Below, piece by piece: positions 28,030-37,708 of a DNA stretch of 64,000 nucleotides (position 1 is its first letter; every line of letters starts with the position of its first letter). The notes below the pieces were generated by a model. It made no database searches, was not told the DNA's origin, and was given only the letters and a program-made list of their open reading frames with translations. The translations under genes were made by a program, and so were the position numbers. Origin of the DNA: Hydractinia symbiolongicarpus (taxonomy: Eukaryota; Cnidaria; Hydrozoa; Anthoathecata; Hydractiniidae); contig NC_079877.1 of the NCBI RefSeq assembly GCF_029227915.1, positions 17,716,851-17,780,850 of the forward strand, in the 5' to 3' direction.

Positions 28030-28626
28030 CTAGCAAATCACGTGGGTTCGTGGATGTTCTATCCTCATGACTAAATGTGTATATTTGCCATCTTTCAACC
28101 TTTCCTTAACCTTCTGGATCTCCGACGATTCAATGACATCATTCTCTTCGTGGATGGTTGCGAGATCGTGTCTGTCCTTCGGATACCACACATATAACAT
28201 TTTTGCCTGCCTTCGTAAGTTCTTCGGTATCGCGGTGTATGATTGTGTGAGTAGCCACATGGTGTGGTTTCGATGCCGACCGCTGATGGCCAGCTCCAGC
28301 AGTGGTTGTCTCTTTTTGTCCAGTTTCTCATCCGCGATGATGTCATCGATCAGGAATAATGTTTTGTATCCGGCGCAGAAATCCGTCATCTTTTGAATCC
28401 ATTCGTACAACATGCCCATGGGTTCAATTAGAATCACATATCTGTCGTTCCAAAACCAGTTACTCCCCATATATGTCTTGTTCCATCTTAATGTTGGACA
28501 TATAATCACAATGAAATCAAAGTGGTTGTAGTACACGCTCTCTAGCAGTTTTACAACGCGTTGGGATTTTCCGCAGCCCGTGGGACCGACGAATAATGCC
28601 GTGTGAGGATCTTTCATGTAGTCCAT
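28030..28626 (-). CDS. A32/FtsK-like genome-packaging ATPase (198 aa)
   Basis: Walker A is GPTGCGKS (residues 14-21) and Walker B is TLFLIDDII (~89-97). The conserved region KKRQPLLELAISGRHRNHTM and LLTQSYTAIPKNLRRQ is the sensor/arginine-finger region typical of A32-type packaging ATPases of Polintons, virophages and large DNA viruses. The start at 28626 is preferred because it lies one base after the capsid-protein stop (TAAGATG); upstream in-frame ATGs overlap the capsid gene. The product powers DNA entry into the capsid. Element 2 has a broken copy at 39465-40014. Confidence 0.92.
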   Translation of the reverse strand: MDYMKDPHTALFVGPTGCGKSQRVVKLLESVYYNHFDFIVIICPTLRWNKTYMGSNWFWNDRYVILIEPMGMLYEWIQKMTDFCAGYKTLFLIDDIIADEKLDKKRQPLLELAISGRHRNHTMWLLTQSYTAIPKNLRRQAKMLYVWYPKDRHDLATIHEENDVIESSEIQKVKERLKDGKYTHLVMRIEHPRTHVIC

Positions 28627-28627
28627 C

Positions 28628-29947
28628 TTAATATAGTACATCCATAATTTCACCGTTTTGAATATTTAATTGAGCATCCATGATTAGATATATGTAGGCG
28701 TTTAAGGATCCCGCGGTTTCGGCCGTCTTTTCAACTTGCAGTGTGATGCCCTCGCTCGCATTTTCAATCCGTCGGCCGGTCCCATGCAGTGAGTTTTCAT
28801 CTATGGTTCTGAAATCCAGCCATAGAGCATATTTCGTGGTTAGGTAGTCCGCGACCTTCACATCATGTAGTTGCAGATGTTTCTGTATTTCACCGGCGTT
28901 ACCATCCCTTTGTTTGCCCTCCGCGAAATACTTGCATATTTCACCATAATGCTCAAACGGTTGCATCCCCTGAGCGAAAAGTTGGTTAGGCTTACCCTCA
29001 ACTATGGCGGATACCTTTTTGATCTTAGGATTGTAGAACCTACCGGTATCTCGTTTGTAAGCTTTCTCTTCCTCAAACAGAACCAATATACCCTTCAGGG
29101 ACTTGCACGGTGTATTGAATGACCAATTCCACGTTGTGTCCGACTTATCCACCCTAATTTGTCTATGTCTCAGAAATCTGTCATAGAGTACGGCCATGTT
29201 TTGGTATTCATTTGAAATGAATCTGGCGAGTGTGGGTTGTGTCACAATCTCATATTCGAGAGATATGTTGGAGATTTTGTATTTAGCATCCGGCGCGGGT
29301 GCCGATGTGGCACCGGAAGGTTTGGTAGGTGTTGATAATACTACCCTGTCATAATTGTTGAATGTTATCTCATAACACAGCCTATTACCTAATCCGGCCT
29401 GATAATAAGGAATCGTGCTATCCAACATTTCAAAATCTAGTGGTATGGTGAACTTGTTTTTGTATGCATCATAGATTGCTTTGTCCGCTACCTCTGATGC
29501 GTCTTTATCCGCGGCTCCAACTCTCAGTTTCATACAGTTTTCTGTACACCCTTCATCAAAGATGATACCTTGTCTTATTGCATTTCTTTTTTCGGACTTG
29601 GTTAGCCATAAATCTCTGTAGCACCCGAAAAGATCAAAGTCATCAATGCTCAGAATCTCGGTACCCTCGAACTTGATAGCTAGCTTTTTAACAATTGCCC
29701 TCCCTATGTTAGAGACCAATGTTCTCTTCGTGTCGACTTTTGACTCGAGTTCAACGTCGAAACTTATTTTCGAAGTACCAGGAACAATGACATCATCGTT
29801 ACCTAAATTAGGGAACCTAATCAGGAGTAACTGGTTCTGATCAATCTCACTTGGGTTGTGAGTGACAATTACTTTTTGATGCGTTCCTTTTACGCCATGT
29901 GCGATCCTAAGTGAACGCTCTGGGTTTAACTTTTTCCCGTATTCCAT
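28628..29947 (-). CDS. Major capsid protein, double jelly-roll type (439 aa)
   Basis: 439 residues, close to the usual Polinton major capsid length. Features shared with the element-2 copy (42661-43938): an N-terminal segment with SEIDQNQLLLIRFPNLGNDD and VIVPGTSKISFDV, then TLVSNIGRAIVKKLAI, YRDLWL, PDAKYKISNISLEYE, and the C-terminal signature LHGTGRRIENASEGITLQV followed by DAQLNIQNGEIMDVLY. Beta-rich pattern without membrane helices. Assignment rests on position (directly upstream of the ATPase), size and conserved C-terminus. It would form the icosahedral shell, which implies that the element can make virions when complete. Confidence 0.88.
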   Translation of the reverse strand: MEYGKKLNPERSLRIAHGVKGTHQKVIVTHNPSEIDQNQLLLIRFPNLGNDDVIVPGTSKISFDVELESKVDTKRTLVSNIGRAIVKKLAIKFEGTEILSIDDFDLFGCYRDLWLTKSEKRNAIRQGIIFDEGCTENCMKLRVGAADKDASEVADKAIYDAYKNKFTIPLDFEMLDSTIPYYQAGLGNRLCYEITFNNYDRVVLSTPTKPSGATSAPAPDAKYKISNISLEYEIVTQPTLARFISNEYQNMAVLYDRFLRHRQIRVDKSDTTWNWSFNTPCKSLKGILVLFEEEKAYKRDTGRFYNPKIKKVSAIVEGKPNQLFAQGMQPFEHYGEICKYFAEGKQRDGNAGEIQKHLQLHDVKVADYLTTKYALWLDFRTIDENSLHGTGRRIENASEGITLQVEKTAETAGSLNAYIYLIMDAQLNIQNGEIMDVLY

Positions 29948-30002
29948 GCTATTCCATATTACTTTTATTTTATTTTACTTTAATTCGGTTAATGCTACGG
30001 TA

Positions 30003-30566
30003 TCATCTGTACGCCGTATCTCTTATGTGAATGGTAACTGTTGTCTTCATACCACCCCATAACACCTTACCATCCTGACCTGTGACTCTCATGGTAAGTG
30101 ATTGAAGTAAACCTTTCTTTAGTTTCTTATATTGCGGATTTTTCGGTTCAATATATGTAAAATCACCACCATACTCGGATATATGATATGTCATCAGGTT
30201 GTTGCTATATTCACCATCTTTAAGATTTAACGAGTTATCCAATTCATTAAGATTAAAATGTAGTTCCGTTACACCCTCCATATTAAATATTTTACTCAAC
30301 TTAGAGTTTCTAGCTAGTTGTGTTGATTTTACATCACCTCTCACGATTGAATTCAACTCCCTACCCGTGTAGTGCTGACCCTGTTGTAACCTAACCGTGG
30401 TAACTCCATCGGCCAAGGGTATATCTATTGGAGCTGTAGCTACATATGTGACATTATCTGAAAACGTCTCCACGATCGCAACCTCCTTTGTACCATGTGA
30501 GTTGTCTATCGGTTGATACAAATAGATTTTCTTCTCGCTATTTACGTCCTTTATTGTGATATACAT
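30003..30566 (-). CDS. Putative minor capsid (penton-like) protein (187 aa)
   Basis: A beta-rich 187-residue protein: MYITIKDVNSEKKIYLYQPI, GVTTVRLQQGQHYTGRELNS, VTELHFNLNELDN, and a C-terminus LTMRVTGQDGKVLWGGMKTT followed by VTIHIRD. It lies immediately upstream of the major capsid gene and is divergent to the gene at 30605, where Polintons usually keep the minor capsid gene. Element 2 has a shorter possible counterpart at 46501-46854 in the same divergent arrangement. The penton assignment is an inference from position, size and beta-rich pattern; I see no decisive motif. Confidence 0.6.
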   Translation of the reverse strand: MYITIKDVNSEKKIYLYQPIDNSHGTKEVAIVETFSDNVTYVATAPIDIPLADGVTTVRLQQGQHYTGRELNSIVRGDVKSTQLARNSKLSKIFNMEGVTELHFNLNELDNSLNLKDGEYSNNLMTYHISEYGGDFTYIEPKNPQYKKLKKGLLQSLTMRVTGQDGKVLWGGMKTTVTIHIRDTAYR

Positions 30567-30604
30567 TATTATATTAGAGATTGTGAATATATTTAAATCA
30601 AAGA
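30567..30604. promoter_or_regulatory. Divergent promoter gap between penton-like and tail-anchored genes
   Basis: Only 38 bp (ATTATTATATTAGAG, TATATTTAAATC) separate opposite start codons at 30566 and 30605. Element 2 has the same head-to-head pair with an 18-bp gap (46483-46500). Confidence 0.5.
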
Positions 30605-31773
30605 ATGGATGACATTTTCAGATATAACCCGAATGCGGCATATAAGCCAAATGGGGGCGGGATCTTCAAATATTTGGCGCCAGGGATCTGTACAAACAGG
30701 CCATTATTGTGTCCGAAAGCGGATCCTTCCCCGCTTCCTTTCCTAACATTTTTACCAATTATGAACTTGGTGAAAACGCGCAACGCATGAACGTGTGGAA
30801 TGAGCAACCTTTTAGACTGTGGCAAACCCAGCTCAATTTCGCCACTTGGTGCGCTTCAAGTGCCTGCGGAGTCAGCTCCGAACACCTGAAGGATGGTAGA
30901 TCCATGGTCAGGTCGATATATCGCTTCCATGTGTATTATCACATTAGGCGAATCATTAAGCGCTTGCAGATACCTCTGCCCTTTGAGGATAGTTTCAATC
31001 AATACGACAATCCTTATTCAAATGAGGAGTTTCTAAAAATCTGCAGCGATTATGGGGTTGATCCCAACCCCATGAAATACAGGGGTCAGAACTTTTTCAG
31101 CTCATATCAAAAAAGACGTAAAGAATATCCAACTCCGGGGTTAAGTTATTTCACAAACGACTCCATGACGCGGTGGATTGTGGAAAAATCCGATGGATTT
31201 ACGAAAACGGGCCTTGTGAAGATCTCGAGCAGTGTCAGGGCCTATGCATATCTTGTTCTTAGTTCTCAGGCCTCGGCACGCTCCTCCATCCTTGGTAATG
31301 ATTCAAGTGCTCTGACCGCCCAAAGAGTTTTTATGAATAACCTTGAGGATATTGTTAACCGTAGGGTTGATATTCAGGAGGACATTAAACGTTATCAGGA
31401 TACGTTAAACTACGCTTCAAGTAAGGTTGATTATTCGGTTGGACAAGGTATTTATATGTTACCTAGTGACATGAATCTCAGAATTAAGACAGGGGTGGTA
31501 GGTTACAACAACAAGATTTTGATATCGGGTGAAGATCTTACCATTGGTATCAATCGAAAGGTCAATGTTACCGAATCGCATAAGATAACTAAAAAGAAGC
31601 CGGTAACACCCGATCATCCTGATAAACACATCACCGTACACCACGTGGATACTACAGATAAACACATTACTGCACCTTACCACAAAGATACTCCTCCTAC
31701 ACACGAAGATGAGAAGATCGCTCTTGTGATTGTTATGACAACAGGTTATTTCATATGGTATTTGTTTAGATAA
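30605..31773 (+). pseudogene. Conserved Polinton tail-anchored protein, one frameshift
   Basis: ATG 30605 opens MDDIFRYNPNAAYKPN; the reading frame shifts near 30690-30715 and continues to 31773. The conserved body contains FRLWQTQLNFATWCASSACG, FHVYYHIRRIIKRLQIPLPF, NPYSNEEFLKICSDYGVDPN, and YMLPSDMNLRI followed by VGYNNKILI. A His/Thr/Pro/Asp-rich repeat linker (KHIT...) and a C-terminal membrane helix (IALVIVMTTGYFIWYLF) end it. The element-2 homologue at 45238-46482 keeps every one of these blocks (QVNFATHCATTALG, FHTYYHMRRILARMKVPMPY, YMLPSDMNLRIG) and a longer Pro/His linker. A large globular domain on a stalk anchored in a membrane would fit a surface or entry-type role, but no function is known to me. 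Confidence 0.75.
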
Positions 31774-31774
31774 A

Positions 31775-31799
31775 GATTGACGTCAATTAAATGTCAATC
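31775..31799. terminator. 3' stem-loop after the tail-anchored gene
   Basis: GATTGAC (31775-31781) pairs with GTCAATC (31793-31799), starting one base after the TAA of the upstream gene. Confidence 0.6.
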
Positions 31800-32027
31800 A
31801 AGCCAGAATAACAATAGAGAAACAATGCATTCCTTACATACCAAATATCCTTAGCAACGGCTACTTTCGTTTTGACTTTTTTCTTATGTAAACAACTTTC
31901 TGGTATGTAAAATATGTAAAATCCTATTGTTATAAGCGTTTGATTGACAGATGGTAGATAACAAAAACTGCTTTCCGATAGAATCTATAAAGTGGTATAA
32001 AGAGATGTAATCGTGAATATAAACACG
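31800..32027. other. Non-coding gap in element 1
   Basis: AT-rich 228 bp with no ORF; presumably the promoter of the rightmost gene. I found no copy of the two shared promoter blocks here. Confidence 0.4.
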
Positions 32028-32363
32028 ATGGCTTTTCCAACAGTTGAAGAATTTGAACAAAACATAGAACAAGTTACTCCGATCATAAAGTAGAGAGAGC
32101 TGCCTAAAAACGATATTTACCTTGTTAAATATGTGAAAGAGATGGAAATATCAAGACCTGGTGCTCTTTCTGAAAAATCTATGTATGCGGAGGTTCAAGA
32201 TAGAATGGGAAATAAATATAAGACATGGTTGCCCGCAAGACTTTGTGATGAATTAAAGGATTATAGTTTCAAGGGTGATGCCTTTGTCAGATCAAATGGT
32301 CTCAAACAATCTCAAAATAATCATCAAAATCAATTCTTCAGTTATGACATTATGTGGCGCTAA
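32028..32363 (+). pseudogene. Rightmost small gene of element 1, with in-frame TAG
   Basis: ATG 32028 opens MAFPTVEEFEQNIEQVTPII; TAG at 32091-32093 interrupts, then the same frame runs ELPKNDIYLVKYV ... YAEVQDRMGNKYKTWLPARL ... NGLKQSQNNHQNQFFSYDIM to TAA. It is a ~111-codon beta-strand-rich protein without hydrophobic helices, ending FFSYDIMWR. The strand pattern would fit a small OB-fold or single-strand-binding protein, which is speculation. It is followed by the stem-loop at 32383 and then the terminal repeat. Confidence 0.55.
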
Positions 32364-32382
32364 ACCTTGCAATGTTGCAATC

Positions 32383-32407
32383 ATCTTTACTTGTTTCTGG
32401 TAAAGAT
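32383..32407. terminator. 3' stem-loop before the right terminal repeat
   Basis: ATCTTTAC ... GTAAAGAT with the loop region TTGTTTCTG, almost identical to the stem-loop after the integrase (21486-21510). Confidence 0.72.
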
Positions 32408-32646
32408 AGACACACATAACACTATAATTGTGGGACACGACAGATGAGGGTGGGTAGGGACCCATGGGACGGGAGGGAGGGGACACGGCGGGGGGTTGAG
32501 GGGTTGGGGCGGATCCGGACATTCGTAGGTGCTAACGGATTTTATAGACTCTTCTATCGTTGATTTGACGTGGATGGCCTATAATTTGACGTGGAATGGT
32601 AAAGTGCCAACGGGGTCTGTCCTAACATCGGCATTTTCCTATCTCT
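32406..32646 (-). repeat. Element 1 right terminal inverted repeat
   Basis: Reverse complement of 15615-15855, ending ...TTTTCCTATCTCT. A G-rich block at 32460-32515 mirrors the C-rich block of the left repeat. It is followed by the GACGA duplication (32647-32651). Confidence 0.93.
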
Positions 32647-32651
32647 GACGA

Positions 32652-32656
32652 GGTTG
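32652..32656 (+). mobile_element. Remaining right end (GGTTG) of the MITE split by element 1
   Basis: Completes the palindrome started at 15568, and is followed by the 9-bp duplication TGCTTACCA. Confidence 0.65.
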
Positions 32657-32855
32657 TGCTTACCAATGTACAATATTGTGATTTTGTTGTATGGACTCCC
32701 AACGAATTTGTAACCTTACGAATTGAGCCTGACACAGAATTTATTGCAAATATGCCAGCTATAGTTAATACTTATTGAAAAATTATGTCCTGCCTAGAGT
32801 TATTAGCCAGAAAAATCGAACAGCAGATGATAAAGCTACCTCATGTGTAAACCTT
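32657..32855 (+). pseudogene. YqaJ exonuclease gene, right part
   Basis: Reads VQYCDFVVWTPNEFVTLRIE then IANMPAIVNT, with a frame change near 32775, then NYVLPRVISQKN. The C-DFVVWT block is the typical strand after the YqaJ nuclease core and continues the gene broken at 15558. It therefore shows that the MITE and then Polinton element 1 landed inside this gene. Confidence 0.68.
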
Positions 32856-32959
32856 ACCTAGTTGATCTGCACATAATCTGAAGACAAGCATAAAACGATA
32901 AATTAACACACGGCTTGTCGCGTTAGAATTTTTTAAAGTACTTCAATCTTCCTTCAGAA

Positions 32960-33110
32960 AAATACGATGGCCGACAAGGGCTAAACATCTACCGCGAAAT
33001 ACGACACATCTTCCCCGAAATACGACGCATCTTCCCCGAAATACATAGTATCTTCCCCGAAATACGGCATATCTTTCCCGAAATACGACGAAATATCTTT
33101 TCTGAATAAT
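32960..33110 (-). repeat. Satellite-like repeat with GGCCGACAAGGGC end, left copy
   Basis: ATGGCCGACAAGGGC followed by five or six units containing CCCCGAAATACGACGCATCT. It is the reverse complement of the array end at 57070-57170. It stands 320 bp left of element 2. The remaining sequence between 32856 and 33431 shows no gene. Confidence 0.75.
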
Positions 33111-33426
33111 AAGTAACATTTTCTTCGTAAATATATGACGTTTTTAAACAGGCGCCATTTTGAATTTTCGTTTCCGTAATTTTTGTCCAATTTCCAGTTT
33201 AGCGCCCTAGTTCTGAGTTTTCATTTTACACTTTCTTGTCTGTAAAGTTTTTATTATATTGTATTTTATTTATATTCATATTGTATACATATTTTGTTTT
33301 AGAATAAAAATAATGAGAATTGAATGCGTAAATTGTTCCTGTAATTAACGTGAACAAATTTGTCCAGTTAGTGGCACTAAAGTAGACTTACAACAGTGGC
33401 TTATATATTATTATTTTCGTAAGGGA

Positions 33427-33431
33427 TATCG
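33427..33431. other. Target-site duplication TATCG, left of element 2
   Basis: TATCG directly before AGCTAGAGTAGAGC is repeated at 50613-50617 directly after the right terminus. Confidence 0.72.
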
Positions 33432-33687
33432 AGCTAGAGTAGAGCTACAGAAGACCCACACTTTTTCAAAAAACACGGTCAAACTCTCACAAAAAATATT
33501 ATACACAATTTAGCTTGTGACGTCACAACTTTTCGTCAAAAGAGATTGAGCAAATGCCAGAGCACCCATGTTTCAAAAAATCGTGTATATAAGATGAGTT
33601 GGTTCAGGAACGCCATCAGTAAACTATATAGCACCGTGTCGGCACCAGTGACGGCAACTCGCGACGCTCTTGTCGATCGGTTACAGA
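33432..33687 (+). repeat. Element 2 left terminal inverted repeat
   Basis: Matches the reverse complement of 50361-50612 through AGCTACAGAAGACCC, TGACGTCACA, GCAAATGCCAGAGCACCC and the first ~30 codons of the gene at 33594. Small indels only. Confidence 0.92.
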
Positions 33688-36600
33688 GTGTGCGGAATAC
33701 CGCTGCATTCTACTACAACAAGGCAAGGGAACAAATTTCGGGAGGTGCAACGCTTCACGACGAGATTGAACAGGAGGCAAGGGAGGACTACGTGGAGGAT
33801 ATTGAATATCAAGGTCCCGAGGACGATATCCATATTTTGGAAGATGGAAATAGGGTCAAAACATGACATTTCAACAAGCACCTAAACCAATCCTTAAAGG
33901 ACGCTATTATTCAAAAAATTACACCACATGTGGACATGCGCGTTAAGGTTGTGTACAGCTTATACTGTGATATTTACAAGGTAGGGGCGATGTATCTGAC
34001 TACCACAAAACTAAGAGCTCCGGGTCACTACCAAGCATCGCCAAAATCGAAGCATTTGTAGAAGAATGTGAGATGAAGCGCCTAGATCTGGAGGATCACG
34101 AGTTCTGGATTAGGGCCTATTTACCACCTGTTAGGACCACAGAGACCCCGGAGCGTATGAAGGTAAAATTATAATTGGTAATATACAGATCAAGGCGATA
34201 AGTACGCGTGAACCTCTCATGGGATGCGGCTTTCTCCTGACCTGGTTGAGGAAAAAAAGGTGCGTTTACGCCATGGATGGTGAAGATGCCAGAACGGACA
34301 ACCTATGCTTTTGGAGATGTCTTGCGGTAAGGGAGAGGATTAACGTAAAACGGGGAACAGAACGTCTAACAAAAACGGCCCTCGCCCTGGCCCGGGAGTA
34401 CTATGGGGACCCCAAGCTTAATCGTAAGGACCTGCGCCCCACAAGGCTGGTGGATCTGGAGGGGGTTGCCAAGCAGTTCAAGGTAAACATTAGGGTCTTT
34501 GAAACCAAGACAAACTCCGAGAAGGCACCACGGTGGCTCGTCTACGGTCAAAGACAAATCAAAAAAGGCCTGGATGGTATCAATCTTGGAATGATGGACG
34601 GGCACTGTTTCTACATCAAGGAATTAGACGTACCGACTCAACACTGGGAGTGTGAAATATGTAAACAGAAGTTCAATTTAGCCTCCTCCCTCGCTCGGCA
34701 TAAGAAGAATGAATGCGAGGGCATCGGGACGACTATCATTTGCAAGGGGGGAAGGTCAAACGTATGCCGGGCAGGGGTGAGAAGATGTTTTACAATGAAG
34801 GTTTTAGTTACGAAGCCTCAAAATGGATTGAATACGTATCAAAGCAAACCGGAAGGCATATTCATCATGCTCTCTGTGGACATGGTGGTGCACGTGTTAT
34901 CTGTGATGGCAAAAAGGAGTGGAGGGTGGATGGCTATGAGCCTGTCGTAAAAACCGTTTACGAATATAACGGCAGTAGGTGGCACGGCTGCCCTGTCAGC
35001 TTGAGAAAACTGACGCGGATAAGTCTCGGTACGGCGCAACCCTGTCTAAGGAAAGGATGACACGGGAACAGGGGTACAACCTCGTCACGGCTTGGAAATG
35101 TGAGAAACCACCCAAAATCAGGAGATACTTTCGGAAGGAGTTCAGGCCATATCCTCACTACCTGGTATTTGATTTCGAGGCCCTCCTATTACATTTAAAT
35201 TACCAGCAAACATCCGATCTAACATACCTTTTAAGTCATGTTCCGGTAAGTGTTGGTATTGCCGATATTTGAATGGCCACCCGACGTTCATCGAGCACGA
35301 GGACCCCAAGGTTTTGGTCAAGCAGTTTGTGGTTAAGCTTGAAAAGAGGCATGTCCTGATCGTGAAGGAGGTCGATGGAATATATCCAAAGCCTGACGAC
35401 TTTGACATGCTCCCGAAAAAAAAACAGGAGTTGTGGGATAAGTGGATAAATCAAGTACCCGTAATAGGTTTTAATTCTGGCAAATATGATATCAACCTGA
35501 TCAAGCGGTATTTTGTCAAAGAGATCGGGCGGGACAATAAGATCAAGGTGGCTAAAAAAGATAATGACTACATGCTCCATACTACCTCAAAATTTAAATT
35601 TCTCGATATCAAAAATTTCCCTGCCCCTGGGCTGAACTATGCCGGTTGGTGCAAATCATTGGAATGATAGCTCGAAAAGTTTGTGTTTCCATACAAATGG
35701 CTAACAAGTCACGGGAAGTTAGACCATGTTGGACCTGTGACCCACGAGGACTTCTATAGCCGACTAAGTGGGAAAAACATACTATCCCCCGAAGAGTACG
35801 GGTCATTCTGCGCCGAATTTTACCAACGAGGTTGCGTCACCATGATGGACTGGTGAGTACAACCTAGCCGACGTCGAACCTTTCATTGAGACCGTGGACA
35901 GGACTCGTTTGCAGTATTATAACGATGAGATAGACATTTTAAAGGACGCTGTAAGTATCCCAGGCGTATCAATGCGATACGTGTTGAACAACTCTCTACG
36001 GTTGAACCCAAAGTTAGAGCTATACGCCCCGGGAGACCCCTGCAGGCATAGGTACAAGGACCCTTGCTATAACAAGACTTGTAAAGCCTGCAAGGAGGTA
36101 GGGAAAGCATGTGAAAAATGCACGAAGAATGAAGCCTACGACCTTTCGCGGACGGGGATGGTGGGTGGTCCTGCTATTGTATTCTGTAGATATCACGAAC
36201 AAGATGTGACAGGTATAAGATCTCACATGTACGGCGAACCCCACAAGTGTAGGACCATTCTAGGGTACGACGCAAATATGCTCTACCCGAGTACCCTAAT
36301 GCAAGACTTTCCTTGTGGGAAGGAACAGTTGATCAAGGTGGCCGCACCGACATCGGCACATAACTTAGAGCTACTGGTGCGGGGTGTGATGGATGGATCG
36401 TTGTTTGGGTTTGCACAGGTTGATATCTGGGTACCTGACTATCTGCGTGACAAATTCAGCGAAATGGCTCCCCTGTGTGTTGTCAAGGAGATACTCGACA
36501 ATCAAATCCCCGGGCACATGCACACATATCTAAAAAACGGGCGCAAGCGTTTTCCAAGTACGCGTAAGCTTCTGGGATTACTAAAGGCTGAAAAAATCCT

Positions 36601-37708
36601 ATTGTAAACCCCTGTTTTAAAATGGTACCTTGACCATGGACTGAAAGTGACTGCGTTTTACCAATTTCTCAAGTATGCTAGAAGTAGGCCATTTGAATAG
36701 TTTCCGGTAGAGATTGCTGATGCACGACGACAGGCCGATAAAGACCCTGATAAGAGTATTAAAGGCAGATACTGCCAAATTGAAAGGAAATAACTTCAAT
36801 GGGAAAATGATTGAAGATTTGACAAGGCATGCAGATACTACATTTACCAGGAATGAAAATGAGGTTGATGCAGCCCTGCGAAGCCCTTACCTAGAGGATC
36901 TTGAAGAGATTGGTGAGGCATATGAGCTTCGAAAAGGGAAACATCTTTGTACCATCGATGGAGCCTACCAATGTGGCATCGCGGTATATCATCCGCGAAG
37001 TTTCGCATGCTCGAATTTTGCTATGATTTTCTCGACAAGTACGTGGATCGTCGGGACTTTGAGAACATCTACATGGAACCCGACAGCGCCTACTTTTCCA
37101 TATCGGGAGAAGAGTTGAGAGATGCCGTTCGCCCCGAACTGGTTGACGAGTATGATGAGGATGTGAAAAACTGGCTCGTCACTGATAAGTACTCCAGTCG
37201 AACAGGAGGGTTATTTAAAGCCGAATTCGTAGGGTTTCGGATGATTGCCCAGACGGCCAAGTGCTACTTTGTTGAAGGTAAAAAGGGTACGAACTTTTCA
37301 TGCAAGGGCATGTCAAAGAGGCAAAATGCTGTGACCTGGAGTAGATACTTGAGTGCGCTGAAGGGTGGTTTGGACATAGCCAAAAATGTAGGTTTTCAGG
37401 TACATGAGCAGGGTATGGTCACGTATGAAGAGAACAAGCTTGGGCTCTCGGCCTTTTATGATAAAAGGGTCGTGCACGATGACGGCGTGCATACATTTCC
37501 GTTTGTGACCCCGGGCCACAAGTTGGCAGCACCAATGAAGACAATAAGGGAAGAAATAGAGGGCAAGGCAGAGCCCACAGCCAAAACCTCTTCCGTAACT
37601 TCCGTACAGTCAGCGGGTGTATATCTTTATGGTCTAGGTATGCTAGCTATATTAGTTATATTCATTAGCGTCTGGTATAAATGGACATATGCTTACCAAT
37701 CGCCATAG
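33594..37708 (+). pseudogene. DNA polymerase B of element 2, multiply broken, with membrane-helix tail
   Basis: The first ~30 codons (MSWFRNAISKLY) lie in the terminal repeat; TGA at 33864-33866 is the first of many breaks. Recognisable blocks in order: NLCFWRCLAV (34295) to DGHCFYIKELD (34597), a Cys/His pair like a papain/OTU fold; a C2H2 finger (CEICKQKF...RHKKNEC); CGHGGARVIC then VDGYEPVVKTVYEYNGSRWH, a PD-(D/E)xK-like nuclease block (34875-34985); Exo I YLVFDFEALL (35161); Exo II VIGFNSGKYDINL; motif A GYDANMLYPS (36262); motif B KGNNFNGKMIEDL (36785); and a motif C reading IYMEPDSAYFS (37068), where the usual Asp-Thr-Asp is Glu-Pro-Asp. The last part of the frame adds GVYLYGLGMLAILVIFISVW, a membrane helix similar to that of the 38244 protein. 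This is a different PolB lineage from element 1. Confidence 0.82.

Larger units (their letters stand above)
15615..32646 (-). mobile_element. Polinton/Maverick-like element 1
   Basis: A 17.0-kb element bounded by ~241-bp inverted repeats beginning AGAGATAGG, with a 5-bp target duplication. It carries the full Polinton hallmark set: family-B DNA polymerase with a protein-primed-type organisation, rve integrase, A32-like packaging ATPase and double-jelly-roll-type capsid protein. About twelve further genes are present. Gene content and terminal repeats fit a Polinton/adintovirus-like integrated virus. No adenovirus-type maturation protease was recognised. Coding breaks are few (PolB frameshift near 16480-16510, integrase TGA at 20708, frameshift near 30690-30715, TAG at 32091), so the copy is young but probably not autonomous. 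Base composition is visibly richer in G+C than the flanks. Confidence 0.93.

Noticed and set aside
24249-30566. An adenovirus-type maturation protease gene
   Set aside because: No ORF in this or the other element showed the His-Asp/Glu-Cys order of that family; its absence is reported as a finding instead.
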